Assembly (NCBI GenBank): GCA_030141605.1
Contig: JAQGDQ010000081.1
Span: 637,945 to 701,944 of the forward strand
Reading direction: 5' to 3'
DNA: 64,000 nucleotides
DNA from: Tubiluchus corallicola
Taxonomy: Eukaryota; Priapulida; Priapulimorpha; Priapulimorphida; Tubiluchidae
In this document: positions 1 through 12,032 of the stretch, in pieces
Numbering within the stretch: position 1 is the first letter of the stretch
How the letters are laid out: every line of letters starts with the position of its first letter
Notes under the pieces: generated by a model
Databases searched by the model: none
What the model saw: only the letters and a program-made list of their open reading frames with translations
Told to the model about the DNA's origin: nothing
Made by a program: the position numbers and the translations under genes

Positions 1-382
1 AAGTAGCAACCGGGCAGATGTTTATTTTCGAGTTTGTCAACCCGGAACATGTGAGTGCTTCACTATCAAAGTTAAGCAGCGCCGAGTCTAGTCAGTAACT
101 GGATGACTGACTGCAGGAAAACTGTCTTTGGGTAATTTCGTCTGCCATAGCGGCCGGCTTTCGGGGGAGGATGTTTTGTATATATAAATATATATATAAT
201 GCACTCGCCAGAACATGGCTGTGACCGTCTGCCGATTTAGTGTGTCATCGCAGGTGATTATCCTTGATATTTAGCAAGGTGCCTATCCTACCAACATTAA
301 TTAACCCCATCACTGCTGGATTAGCCTATTTGCTAATTAATTTACTGTATGAAATTTGATTTTATCTGTTTGTCTGTTGCAG

Positions 383-3300
383 ATCAGCAGGATAGAACCC
401 AGAAGAAAACATTTACAAAATGGATGAATATTTACCTGAGTGAGGTAAATAATTAGAAAAAAGACTTTCCATGAATTCGTATCCTTAATAGTTGGATTGA
501 TTTAAACTTTAGATGTTTCTCCACCTCATAACATTTTATTTTGACCACTGGTACAGTATTGTCCTTTATTGAATTCAATTTTTTCACTCATGAAGCTATG
601 TGCAGTAATATTCACCAATAAGCTGTTCACATGAATGAATGATTGACCAACTGACTGAATGAATGACTATGAGTTAGATGGGAGTGTCGCTGACCGATGA
701 GTCAATTGACAATAGATAAATTCTTGCTGCTGCAAGAAAGGCATGCATACACAGGTATCAAAATTAACCAAAAAGAAGGAAATTTGAAATTAAGTCTTTT
801 AAAAGTGGGGACCTTAACTTGGATTTGAACCTTGGCCATATCCAGTTCACTCTTCATATTTCACCCCTTTTAGTTAGGTCTTGTTTTAAAAAAGTTACTT
901 GTGGGTTTGTTCGACCACATGCTGCATTGCAGGCAGTGTGGCATGACTGAAACATTAAGTGAGGGAGTAAGTTTATTTCTTTATTTTTTGCAGCACAATC
1001 TGTGCAAGAGTCAATGACAAAAAAACAAAATTTTGTGTGGCAACTTTATTGTGATTTTCCATGTTTCTAGCTACACCAACATACAAATATTGTTGTACTA
1101 ATTGTCGCTACAAATAGGTGAGTGATGTATACAATTCGATATTTGGTTTAGTTTTGATACACAAAGTTTGCAAGACGAGTATTGACAAATAAGCTAACTA
1201 AATCTCAATCAGCTTTCAAGTATAAAATTTTACTCACACGAGTAAATAAACATTACATTTTTTCCATATTCAAAATTTTCCACTGTCAAGAGATAGGCTT
1301 GTCCTGTTCATTTTCTGCTGGCAGGATGAATAGCTGAATGGTCACAAGTTCGTTTAATGATGAAAGTTGCGCATGCCCAAGTCTGGTTTGTAACTGGTTG
1401 TGTGTGTCCACTTGGAAAAACTATTTGCTTCATGGAAGTAGGATTTGTATGAATTCGAGCATGTGCAAGACACTATCTCTACATTAAGTAGATTTTGGCA
1501 TTGAGTGCCAGATGTCCCGTGTTGCAGAGTACCAACTGTATGAGAAACCATCCCAAATAAGCTTTACAAATTTTTTAACAAAACTTCTGTCTAGTGTAAC
1601 ACTAGTGTGACACTAGTGTAACTCAATGTCAAATGCTACAGTATGCAATAACACACTTGCATTAGTTCCTAACCTTTACCAGAGGTAGTGTCCAGCTTCC
1701 ACAGAGAAACCTACAGGAGTGACCGGCTTGTCTTCCAGTCAGATAAATCTAGCAAACCCTACCTTGGAATCTGAGTAAATATTTGAATTACAGTTATTGA
1801 CTGTCATGTGCTCCAGCCGAGCCATGTGGCATAATTCATATTAAAGATATATTGTATTTTTCGCAATTGTCACCCACCTTGGGAACAATATTTTTGGAGC
1901 TCCGGTTGCGCTTGTGATCTTGTGCATATGTGTACCCCACAAACATGGGAATTAAATTTGCTTGTACTATTATGCTACATACATGTGACGAATTGAAATA
2001 AGCAAATATTTGCTATATTCATTGCAGTGTTAGGTACCCTTATGCATACCGGCACATACATTGCTTACATTGTTGAATTGTGTATCATCTTGTACACCTT
2101 TATTTGACGTTTAATCCTAGTCTGTTTGTGCACTGCAGACTTAGTAGCTATAAAACTTTTAGGCACGTTTTTTAGACAATCCCTAAAAAGATTCCGTATA
2201 ATTGCCGCAAGTGTAAATTCTGCCATATTTCTCTGACAACAAAATTCCCTAAAGTTGCTACCCTGTTTAGAACTACTTGTATTGTCTATTCAGCAGTCAC
2301 ATGATGACATTCTCATAACCCCAAAGATTTAATTTAATGAGGAACCTCCTGAAATGTGTTAAAATGTTTTGTAATTTTTATTTAAGTAATGCAGTTTTGA
2401 CTTGTACTCCTAATGATGGACTCCTGAACAGATATCACACTGTCATCATTTACTGTGGCAATGTTTGTTCATGTTTTGAATATAGATTAATGCAGCACTT
2501 TAATAAATTGATATAAGCATTTATAAAAAAGTCCACAGTAATTTGAAAAGGCAGCGCTTTAACGGCAGAAACATTGAGATTTCAAGATTACAATGCATTG
2601 GGTTACTCGCTTATTGGGCTTTTTCTGCCTGGATGTGTTGTTTAGAATGCCATTTAGCATGGCTATGGCAAACTGGAACACGAAATTGTTGTATTGTGTC
2701 ATTACAATATGAAAAGTAGCTGAAAAATTAATACATGAACAACAAAATCGAGACCGATTTTATCAGCTTACATTGCAATTGCAAAGAACGGCAGGTCACT
2801 GTCTGCTACTTTTCAAACAATCGCTATGATTAAGCATAGAATATACAAAAAAAAGAAACAAAAGCAAAAATGCAAGAAACAGAGGTTATCAGTAATAACA
2901 GGGTAGCAAGAACACGTTGTTTGGCATATTTAGTTTTTCTACTGTACTATTTTTGTGATATTTTGCATTTGTGCTTTTTGAATCATATAATCCGTATAGT
3001 AATTTATAAGACTTGCAAGAATCGGTATTTAGCAATTTTTGGACATTTTCTGTTTTTCCTTTCATCTGTAGTAGCAAAAGGGAAAATGCAACTATACTAG
3101 TTCGATTTTGTGCAAAGGGAATTTATGATTTCACTTGCTATTTTAGAAAAGTCATGTTATTAAAGAAAAGTGAATACCGTATTTCATTTGGAATTTAGTA
3201 ACTTTTCTAATAAAGAAAGGTGAATACTGCATTTCATTTGGAAGTCAATTATTGCAGCTAAATAATTATCAGAGTGGCATATTTCATTTTTTGAGGAGTT

Positions 3301-6300
3301 ACTCTATTATTCTTATTGGTTTGCACTTTCTTTCAGTACGATCCACCTCTTCAGGTAAAAGATCTCTTCAACGATATCAGAGACGGAGTCAAACTTTGTG
3401 CATTGTTAGAAGTGCTATCCGGAGAAAAACTGGTAAAGTATTCAATTTCTTAGCACATTTTTCATATAGGCCATTTTTATTCTAATCATTCACCTGGATT
3501 TTTAATCGCTTCATGAAATTTGATGACATATCATTGCTTATATAAATATTTTGCTTATTCATGTAATGCTAAATTAACAATACAAGTGCTGCAATCTAGG
3601 AGCTAAAGTTGTATAAAAACCATGAGTTTAGGTTATAATGACATTTATAATTAGTCTAAGTAAGTGAAAGTATTTTAGTTTTATAAAAAAAATTCCATTC
3701 TCCATGGCTACTTTACAATATAGAAGTTATTAGAATAATTGAGAACAATATTTAAACAAGCTAATTTACAGTCAATTTAAATTACAGCTGCTAATAAACT
3801 TACAATAGGTCAAATAAAAACTAATTAATAGCAATTGTTGGGTACTAAATCTGCATGTGCAGAGTATAATTTCTGTACTAAGTAAATTTAAAATGGCAAT
3901 AAAACCAAAACAGCAGTAAAAGGTAAAATATTAATGGTAATCTATATTAAAAGTACACCTATTTACAAAAGTATTACATGCCTTTTTTGCCTAAAGTATT
4001 TTTTTAAGGAAAACAAGCACTTCTGTGTCTAAGGCATTCCTACTTCTTAAGGCAACTAATGATTAGTAATTATGTTGCAGTTTTGTAGCATTGCTTTCAT
4101 TGCTAATTTATGCTTTTAGATAATAGAAAATAAAGAACACTTGCAACGGTTGCACTACCTGACTAACGTTAGCAATGCACTGAAATTTTTGGAGAGCAAA
4201 AATGTGAGTAAAAATACATTTAGTGAAGAGGTGTGGGGTCTTTAAACTTATTATTTTGAGGAATCTGATGTAACTGAGCAGAACTCTAGAAGATGACGTA
4301 GATACAGGCAACTTCATTCGTTTGGTAAAATGACAGCTACAAGCAATCTAGAACATCTACTACTAGTCTACTAGTACCGCTACTCTGAAAACACGTATAT
4401 CCAACATAAATCATTTGTTATCATCAACCTGAATCACAGAGTACTGCCATCTTGTGCACACACTGCCAGTGTTCTTTTTTTATTGCTAGGTGTTGCATAC
4501 AAGCATGATCAAGCACCTGATAAATTTGTAGAAACTACAGGCGTGTGTAATTTTTTCTAAATGCGCTTTTGTAAAGAAAATGAGACCTGCTGGTTTAGCA
4601 AATTTGGTTTTTATGTGCAACATTGATGGAGGAGTTGAATTTGGAAAAGCTTAAAGCAACACTGACGGCGTCTGCATGTTAAAATTACTATTTTTTCACT
4701 CGGTTGGTTAGAGTTTCTTTTTAAATTTTATTTGATGATGATGATGATGATGAGCACTCTGTTCGTGATGGCAGATGGTGATATGGAAACTGATAATTAT
4801 GAGGCCAATGATGGGCTTGACAGCAGCAACAGTTGCAGAAAATCTACAGAACTTACTGTGGGAGTAAGTCACGAGAAACACCTGCAGCAATGGAAAACAC
4901 TTTCCAGCTACCAATTTGAAAGTAGTGTCTTTGTTAATGTTTTGCATTATAAAAGCAACTGTGAAAAATAGAAAATCTTTTTCTAAATAATAAAAACTGT
5001 CTCTTTAATAATGAAAATCAATGTTTTTCAATACAGTACGCTATGTATGACTCGAACACCTCGGGACCGGAAAATTTGTTTGAGTAATACAATGTTTGTT
5101 AAAGGAAAAAAACGAAAGGGAAAATCCATTCCACAAGATCTGTTCAAGTTAAGCTAGAACTCGAGTTATGCCAGTTCAAGTTTTTCATAGTTTACTGTAG
5201 TTCTGACATTTTCTAATTAATTGTAGCTAAAAGTAATAAAAGGCCGTGCACAGCACTGTTAATACATACTACATTTCTATCCTGCAAGATTTTACTAGTT
5301 ATCTCCTATTAATCAGTCAGTTTTGTCAGTCTCATTCTCATGTTTCAATCTCACAGCTAATCTGAATCTTCAGTTTGACACATCACTAGTTTAGTGACTG
5401 TCGTTTGCAACCTTCAGCTTAGTTTCTTTACTTTCTAAAGCTATAAAGCTGACAAGTCATGCAAGAGAAATTACAGGCTTTCTAAATTACAGTGGTAGGT
5501 GTAAGAAATTACAGTTGATATCACTTTTTCATTTGAATAAAATGATATTACTATTTAATTAGTAATTTTGTGGGTAAAAAATAAACATTTTTATTAATTA
5601 GTAAAAGCTTAGCATTTTCATCTAATATTTGCATAAGTGTTAAATTTTTCATTCTGTGTAAAGACGTGTTGTAAAGGAGTGTATTATTATCAGTTTTGTT
5701 TATAATTCTTCTATTCCGCTCGTTTTTCATTTTTGCTATACTAAATCATTTATGCTAGCTATGGTTGGCCTGCTTCACTATCATGCCAAAATCATTGCTA
5801 GTATTGACATTTCTTTACTTTTTTAAGCTTGAAAAGAAAAATACCTTCAGTATTTCGCTGATGAATATAATGAAATGTTTCACCTTATTATTATGGTGAA
5901 TGTTCTATATAATTTTTAGAATGAAAGGCTGCCAACTAAACATGTTTTGTGTTGTTAATAGATTAAGCTTGTAAACATCAATACGTCTGATGTAGTGGAC
6001 GGCCGACCAGTCATTGTTCTTGGACTAATATGGACTATAATTTTGTTTTTTCAAGTAAGTTGTCGGTGCCTTTAGTAGATTTATTAGCATTATAATACCT
6101 TAAGTACCTTAATACTTATTTCCAAGGTAGTCCCGATCGTTATTAGCCACGTGTTACTTTGGTAAACCTGTGCTTGGTCTAAGAACCATATGTACCACTT
6201 TTTAAGTCTTCGCTATGACTCGGTCGTGAGTTGAACCCGCGACCTCCTGGGTGGGAAGTGAGCATGTTACCACTGAGCTATGTAACCCAATAAATTGTAC

Positions 6301-9300
6301 ATCCTGTTTAGTTTTTTGGGGAAAGGAGCTATTTGTGCTCTATTTAAGGAAACAAAATTAGTTACTAAACTGCAGATCTGGATTGCTGCACTTCTGGAAT
6401 GAATAATGAAATGGCTGAGATGATTAGATAACAGAACAGGATGAGGATGAGCCTAGTTGAAAAATTTGTATCATCGACTGATTCGAAAGTGCACCCGAGG
6501 ATTCCAAAAATGGGGTCGTTTTTCATTTGTGATGTCTTGATGATGTCACAATACTATTATGATGTAATGATGTAATTAAGACCATCACAGCTTCATTGTT
6601 ATTGAAAATGGGTCAACTGGAAATTTGGAATTGATTTCCAATATTAGTATTTGCAATAGCATTCAAAATCAGTTGCAGATTGACCTAGCGTGTCATCAGT
6701 GTGCATTCACATTATTTCCTTGGCATCTAGATGGAGGTCAAAAGTTGACTACTTCTAAATAATCAATCCTAGTCGAAATTGATATGTTAATGACTGATCG
6801 GAAAATGTGTCATATGAATCCAAAAATGTTGCCATTTTTCAATTATGATTTCACAATGCTATTGTCAGGTCATTCAGAACAGATAAATGAACCAAACCTT
6901 CACCAGGCGACCAAAAGCCTTCCTTGCTCGCTGGAGGAGTCCACATTCAAGTGGGTGGGACAAGTTGGCACATATCTTTACAGTACGCTAGAAAAACAGC
7001 AAAGACACAAGCAGACTGCTGCACAAAGATGATATGGGACATCATATGACAGGGATGGCCAATCCATTATTGTTCCTCTTCAGCAGTTGTGATACAGTAT
7101 AGCTTCTGTTTGCTATTACCAAGCTGTACAATCCAATAAACTAGATGACACTAGATGCACTTTTGTGGACCATAATGTGAGTCAGGCACAAATAGATGAT
7201 GTGCAATATAGGGTGTTAGTTAAAGAAAAGTATCTTTACAGCAGAGGAAAGAAAGATTTTAGTCATCGCCAAATAAACAAAGATAGTCCATAAAGACATA
7301 CACTAGCTAAACTATTACGAATAGCATCATTTCTGTACATGTCTCCATGCTAGCAGTCCTGGTGTAGGTTTGGTCCATGTATCTGCTCGATAACCAAACT
7401 CCATTTACTGGACAGCTGTGTGATGTTGATTTTGTTGTATGGCAGCGAGACATGGACTGTTTCCGCTGAAGTCACCTGGGTGTCCTATTTTGCATCTGCT
7501 AATTTCACTTTGACACCAAAGAGAAATTATACTGGAGAGTGAGTAACCCAGTTCCAGTCACTACCACCACACGTCTTAGACTTCTCCACCACATGTGGCA
7601 TGCCTGGACGAGTTTCTCTTGGCCAGACGTCCTTTCTGTCAACCAACTGGTTTCACCCCTCCCGGGGCAGCTCACCAATTGGCACAGTGTAACACATTTC
7701 CAAAATGATGGACCTGGCTAATGACAGAGCTTCCTTCTATGTGCTGGTTGCCACTGCCAAGCATGCAAAAGTAAAATGGGAAGCAGTAATCAGCTGAATG
7801 TCCTGGCAATGGCAATGTGAAGTCATAATCGAGCAACATTTTTGGATCCATATCAATTGTGCATTTTCTCAACACGCTTATTTGGCTAGAATCGATTGTT
7901 TAGGAAAAGTAGTCAACTTTTGACCCCCATAGGCACCATGTAGATGCCAAGGGAATAATGTGAAAGGACACTGATGACATGCTAGATTAATCTGTAACTG
8001 ATTTTGAATGTTATTGCAAGTATTGATATTGAAAGACCAATTCCAGTAACCCATTTTGAACAACAATGAAGCTGTGATGGTCGTAATGGTATTGTGATGT
8101 CTTTGTGATGTTACAGATGAAAAACGACCACACTTTTGTAATCTTCGGGTGCACTTTTCTATTAGTCGATAATACATATTTAGGAGATATAACTGATTTT
8201 TGGCCCCGGTAGGTGCCATCTTGAATTTATCCGTTAATCTCAAAAGTACCAAAGCTGATTTTGGCCGACTTTTGTTGAGGGCACCTGAAACCATGTTCTA
8301 ACAAAATCTGAAGAGAAAAATTCAATTGCAATTTATTCTAAGTACCCCCTTACTGGGAGCTATCTTTACCCACCTAATTGTTTCGTTATTTCTGTAATAT
8401 TTTTGTCTCATTTTGTGGTCCAGAGGTTGGATTTACTTGGATTTAAATGATATCATTCACTTCTACAGATAGAGAAAGGTGCTCGGGAGTTCCATGCTCG
8501 CAAGAACTCGCTGATGGCGGAAGACAACATTCCCATTATTGAGGAAACAGACGCCCCTAAACGAAAGACTGAGATACTCGAAATTCCAAATAAACCTCTG
8601 AAGCAGTCTGCTGCGAAAGACACACTGCTTAAATGGTCTCAAGAAGCCATGTCTTGGTAAGCAAATGTCATATGTCATATTTAAATGCAATATTCATTTT
8701 CATATACAATCTATGCCATTCAGCACTTATAGATTTGGATGGTTCACTATAGATGATGTCATTCAGCACTTATAGATTTGGCTGGTTCACTATAGATGAT
8801 AATGGTTTATTTCTGAGGCAAGAAAAGGAACAATAGTGCTCAGTATTTCTGTATACAATTGGATAAAATATGTAAATACATAAAACTAACTGTCCTAATA
8901 GAAGCATCAATTTGGCAATGAAGTATTATAGTTTCTTCATATGTAAACTAAACTCTGAATAATGTAAGCTTACTAGCAGATATGATACTAAAAGTGTTAA
9001 TTTACTATGTTGCAAGTCTTCTATAGTTCACTCTTTCATCTTCAAGCATTCAAAGGGAAGACATTTAGTACATAATTTGCAACATAATAAATTACGCATT
9101 GCATAACATATGTGCTGGTTTGTTCTACCAGCTGATATTTTACTCTCTTGTTCTGGCCTATTCTGCTGTATAGCATGTTAAAATATTAATCAAATAAGTA
9201 TTAATTTTTGCTAATGTAAGGCACGACATTGAGATCAAAAACTTTGGCACAAGCTGGAAAGATGGCAAGGCGTTCAATGGCCTCGTTCATAATGTGAAAC

Positions 9301-10201
9301 CCAGTGTTGTGGATATGAGCAAAGTTCATGTACAAGAACCAAAAGAAAACCTGGAACAAGCTTTCACTAAGGCTGAAGATCACCTTGGTATTCCAAAACT
9401 TATTGATCCTGAAGGTAAACATCTTTGTTACATAATTTTAATATTTTGATATTAGAAATGGCATGTAATATACACTATTTTTGTTCTAATTTAAAATTGC
9501 CTCAAATTTTTGTGAGATTAAAAGTTTAAAACTCTTGATAATCAAGAAAACGTTAAGAAACTGCAAACAGTTTAGCCAAATACAATAGTTTGTTTAGCGT
9601 CAGTGTTATTCTCACATTTGTTTAACTTTTACAAGCTTTCTGTACCGTTTAAACTAGTATGTGGGTTTTTTAGTCAAAAATATCAGTTTTTGATTTAAAA
9701 TATCTGCCACCATAATGCCTTCCTTTACCTATCACTAATTGTAATATGTTAAGGTGTTTGCATAAAGTTTTGCTGTATTACAAATGGTGACATTAATGAC
9801 TGAATTTTGCATTAACTAAAGAAATGTTATAGGCGCATTTGTTGTTAATAAATTATCCAATCCATTTACTTTTTATACTTTCTGCAAAAGTGTTATCAAT
9901 AATTACCTATCGTTGATTAATTATGCTGAACTTTTTCCATATTGCAGATATGGATGTTGAAAAACCGGATGAAAAATCCATTATGACTTATGTTGGCCAG
10001 TTTCTGGATAGATATCCGGATGCAAATAAACCATGCCTACAGGAAGATGTGCTCTCATCGACCACTGCCGATTTGGTCAATTCGGGATCTGATTTTGAAA
10101 TGGTTGAGGAGCCCGTTTGTGAACAGAAAGATGAAGAATTGCTGACAAGTGAGGTATTCACTAAAGAATGTCTTTTATTATCTGCCATCTGTTTGTTTTA
10201 A
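383..10201 (+). CDS. Tandem CH-domain actin-binding protein, nesprin-1/calmin-like (7 exons; 5' end not fixed)
   Basis: Paired calponin-homology domains of this type bind F-actin; in nesprins they tie actin to the nuclear envelope. Exons by GT/AG borders and continuous phase: 383-444, 3337-3432, 4120-4203, 5962-6054, 8469-8656, 9221-9414 and 9948-10153. CH1 shows 'KKTFTKWMN', '[12 protein letters not shown]', '[10 protein letters not shown]' and '[14 protein letters not shown]'. CH2 shows 'LLKWSQ', '[16 protein letters not shown]' and '[19 protein letters not shown]'. The last motif is very close to nesprin-1. Exon 383-444 opens in phase 1, so at least one earlier exon is needed; the stretch ending at position 50 before 'gtgagt' fits the phase but is unproven. 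After CH2 an acidic stretch reads through a weak donor (gtattc at 10154; alternative gtgagg at 10150) to a TAA at 10199-10201. No spectrin repeats or KASH segment are visible before DGAT2, so this is either a short CH-CH protein or one whose tail I cannot see. Confidence 0.82.
445..3336 (+). other. Intron of the CH-domain gene; nothing further recognised
   Basis: AT-rich intron sequence. A minus-strand B-box-like 'GGTTCAAATCC' near 815-830 may be a SINE remnant, and a small 'cactagtgt' repeat lies at 1597-1620. No conserved frame seen. Confidence 0.5.
3158..3244 (+). repeat. Tandem duplication, two copies of about 37 bases
   Basis: 'aaagaaaagtgaataccgta' plus 'tttcatttggaa' at 3158 recurs from about 3208 with two changes. 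It lies in the intron just upstream of CH1 exon 3337-3432. Confidence 0.75.
4731..4752 (+). repeat. Short (ATG)n microsatellite
   Basis: Seven ATG units in a CH-gene intron. The Met-run frames on it are artefacts. Confidence 0.9.
6215..6291 (-). mobile_element. tRNA-derived SINE head
   Basis: On the minus strand a perfect A box (TAGCTCAGTGG) is followed about 35 bases later by a B box (GGGTTCAACTC). This is the internal RNA polymerase III promoter of tRNA-derived SINEs. The middle resembles a tRNA-Gly(CCC) anticodon arm. The acceptor stem does not pair fully, so this is not a working tRNA gene. Confidence 0.6.
6466..8178. repeat. Long imperfect inverted repeat, arms about 390-410 bp, around a LINE fragment
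   Basis: Left arm 6466-6876 and right arm 7794-8178 are reverse complements with scattered substitutions and indels (about three quarters of positions agree by eye). Matching landmarks include 'aaagtgcacccgaagattccaaaa'-type sequence at the outer ends. Internal landmarks are 'catcacagcttcattgtt', 'gcatgtcatcagtgt', 'ggtcaaaagttgactac' and, at the inner ends, 'gtcaggtcattcag'-type sequence. The central 0.9 kb holds a decayed LINE end. Whether this is a foldback transposon or two opposite copies of one dispersed repeat cannot be decided from one locus. Confidence 0.75.
7260..7780 (+). mobile_element. Degraded LINE 3' fragment
   Basis: Plus-strand reading gives '[15 protein letters not shown]' at about 7430-7480, the block that follows the reverse transcriptase palm in RTE-like LINEs. 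After a frame change it gives '[13 protein letters not shown]', a decayed form of the usual 'RRLRWLGHVxRM' block. Stops and frame shifts interrupt it. It sits between the arms of a long inverted repeat in an intron of the CH-domain gene. Confidence 0.6.
8717..8800 (+). repeat. Tandem duplication, two 42-base copies
   Basis: 'cattcagcacttatagattt' and the following 'ggttcactatagatgat' occur twice in a row with a single base change. The copies lie in the CH-gene intron. Confidence 0.85.
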
Positions 10202-12032
10202 AGTATAAACATGTTTTCAAATGTGTACTTGAAAATCTTAGTTAAAATAGGCCAAGCATGGCATCGAACTTGTATTTTCCTGGTCTTGCTGGTAATCTAT
10301 AGAGCACATCATATCTAGTCTACACTTAAATCTTTTCGCTATGTTCACTTACCCATTAGCAAATAATTTTTGCAAACATTTCTAGAATATGTATGCAAAT
10401 AAGATCTTAGTGGATTCTAAGTAATTTAAAAAAAAGTTTGGAAGGATTTTAACATCTTTGAGCATATGGACCCAAAACTATAACTTGTTGGTATAGTCAG
10501 TAAAGATAGGTGTTACTTAATCGAGATTTGTCCTAGTGGTTCAATTAGTCAGTTAGAGTTTCACCATTTTTGTTCAAGATAACACATGACTGTAATTGGA
10601 ACACTTTTCTTTAATTAAGTTTAAATATTATTACTAATTATTATCATAATTGTACTGTGTCTTTCCCAAGACTTACTGTTGACGGAAAAATTAATATCTA
10701 TAATTGGATGATCAGGACAAAATAGTTCTTTCAATAACACATAGGTGGCACTAGGAAGCAGTTTCCTGTGGATCTGTTCAGGGCATTGTAACTGTACAGG
10801 ATTAACAGAAATGGCTGATCAGATTAACTAAATCAATTTGACCAATGAAAGAAGGAAAGCAGCAGTGCTCTGCAGTGTGTGAAGACAGTATGATTACTCA
10901 AACATTGCTCTCTATCAGTTGTGTATTGCTACATGCACATTTGCCTTGGAATCACTTTTAACAGTTTCTATTCACAGTATTAATGGTAGGACATGCCCAC
11001 ACTTTTCTATTATAAATGGTGAATGTGTATAGTTAAATGTGTTTGTACCACAGCTGCAGTACAATTAGTATAACCTGTAAATGGTTGACTGAGTATGTTC
11101 AACTATGTTGACACACCATCAGCTTTCGTTATGTAGCCACAGTTATGACTGAATAGGGTATCAGAACATAGAAAAAGTTTTTGTTGTTTTTTACCAAGGT
11201 GACCAAAGTGTTTCAGCACATATTGTTTTATTAAATATAATTGCCATCTAGTAAGCAGTTGTAAAATTTAATGTATTTGTTTAATCTGTTTGTGAAATGA
11301 CCAGATGGTCGCTGTTATGTTGTCTGTTTACAAGTGCGGATTGTTTGTTTATAATGCTCGATGAACTGTCCCTATTTACTGTGATACTTTCTTGATATCA
11401 CCCTGTGCATTACTAACCTACAGCCTGGAAGATAGATTAACAATGATGTAATTGCTAGCATGCATGTGCCATCTGAGCAAGACAGTTATGTGTTAATTTA
11501 GCTCTGTAATTTATGCTTATTGTGATTAGGTCCTCCGGAATCTTGCATTTTTTACCATGGAGGTTGGATACAGTGATTGATAAATCAATAATCAACTTGC
11601 AGTAAATAAAAGTGTAGCATTTATGATAATGCTACAATACTTGCATGCTGTGCTCACGCAATAAGTAACCAAAGGAAAAAGCATTATCAACGCTGAATGT
11701 ATTATATTGATAAGAAACTTATTGAAGACATCATTACTGGGTCGAAAATCTAGTAGGCTAGTTGTCATTGTTATTGTGATTTATTTTATTTTGAAAAGGC
11801 TGAATAGCATGGTAATACAGCTATCTAGTAGCAGAGATTTTAAAGCAACCATAGATTTAAGTGATGCCATGGCATTTAAACCTGTAAAAGCAACCCAATT
11901 ATTTTTTAAACTTTGTATGAAACAAATTATCTAAGGTTGGATCTAGAATGCGCAGTTTTAGCATACAGTTTTGCTTCTATCAACTCTCACATAGTAGGTA
12001 TTAAACTGGTTTTTGTTTCTCCAAAATTTCAG
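10202..12032. other. Space between the CH-domain gene and DGAT2
   Basis: 1.8 kb of AT-rich sequence with a SINE head at its left end. It should hold the CH-gene 3' UTR and the DGAT2 promoter or 5' UTR exon, but I see no clear core promoter motif. Confidence 0.4.
10255..10325 (-). mobile_element. Decayed tRNA-derived SINE head
   Basis: Minus strand has a degenerate A box (TAGACTAGATATGATGTGC) and a good B box (AAGTTCGATGCC) with tRNA-like spacing. It shares the 'TAGnCTAGnnG' start with the heads at 28650 and 62316. It lies just past the end of the CH-domain gene. Confidence 0.4.

Noticed and set aside
18-50. Candidate first exon of the CH-domain gene ending at a gtgagt donor
   Set aside because: The ATG-led frame is out of phase with exon 383-444. 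Another frame fits the phase but has no start in the window. Kept only as a note.
6219-6291. Functional tRNA-Gly gene on the minus strand
   Set aside because: The acceptor stem does not pair; only the promoter boxes are good, so it is called a SINE head.
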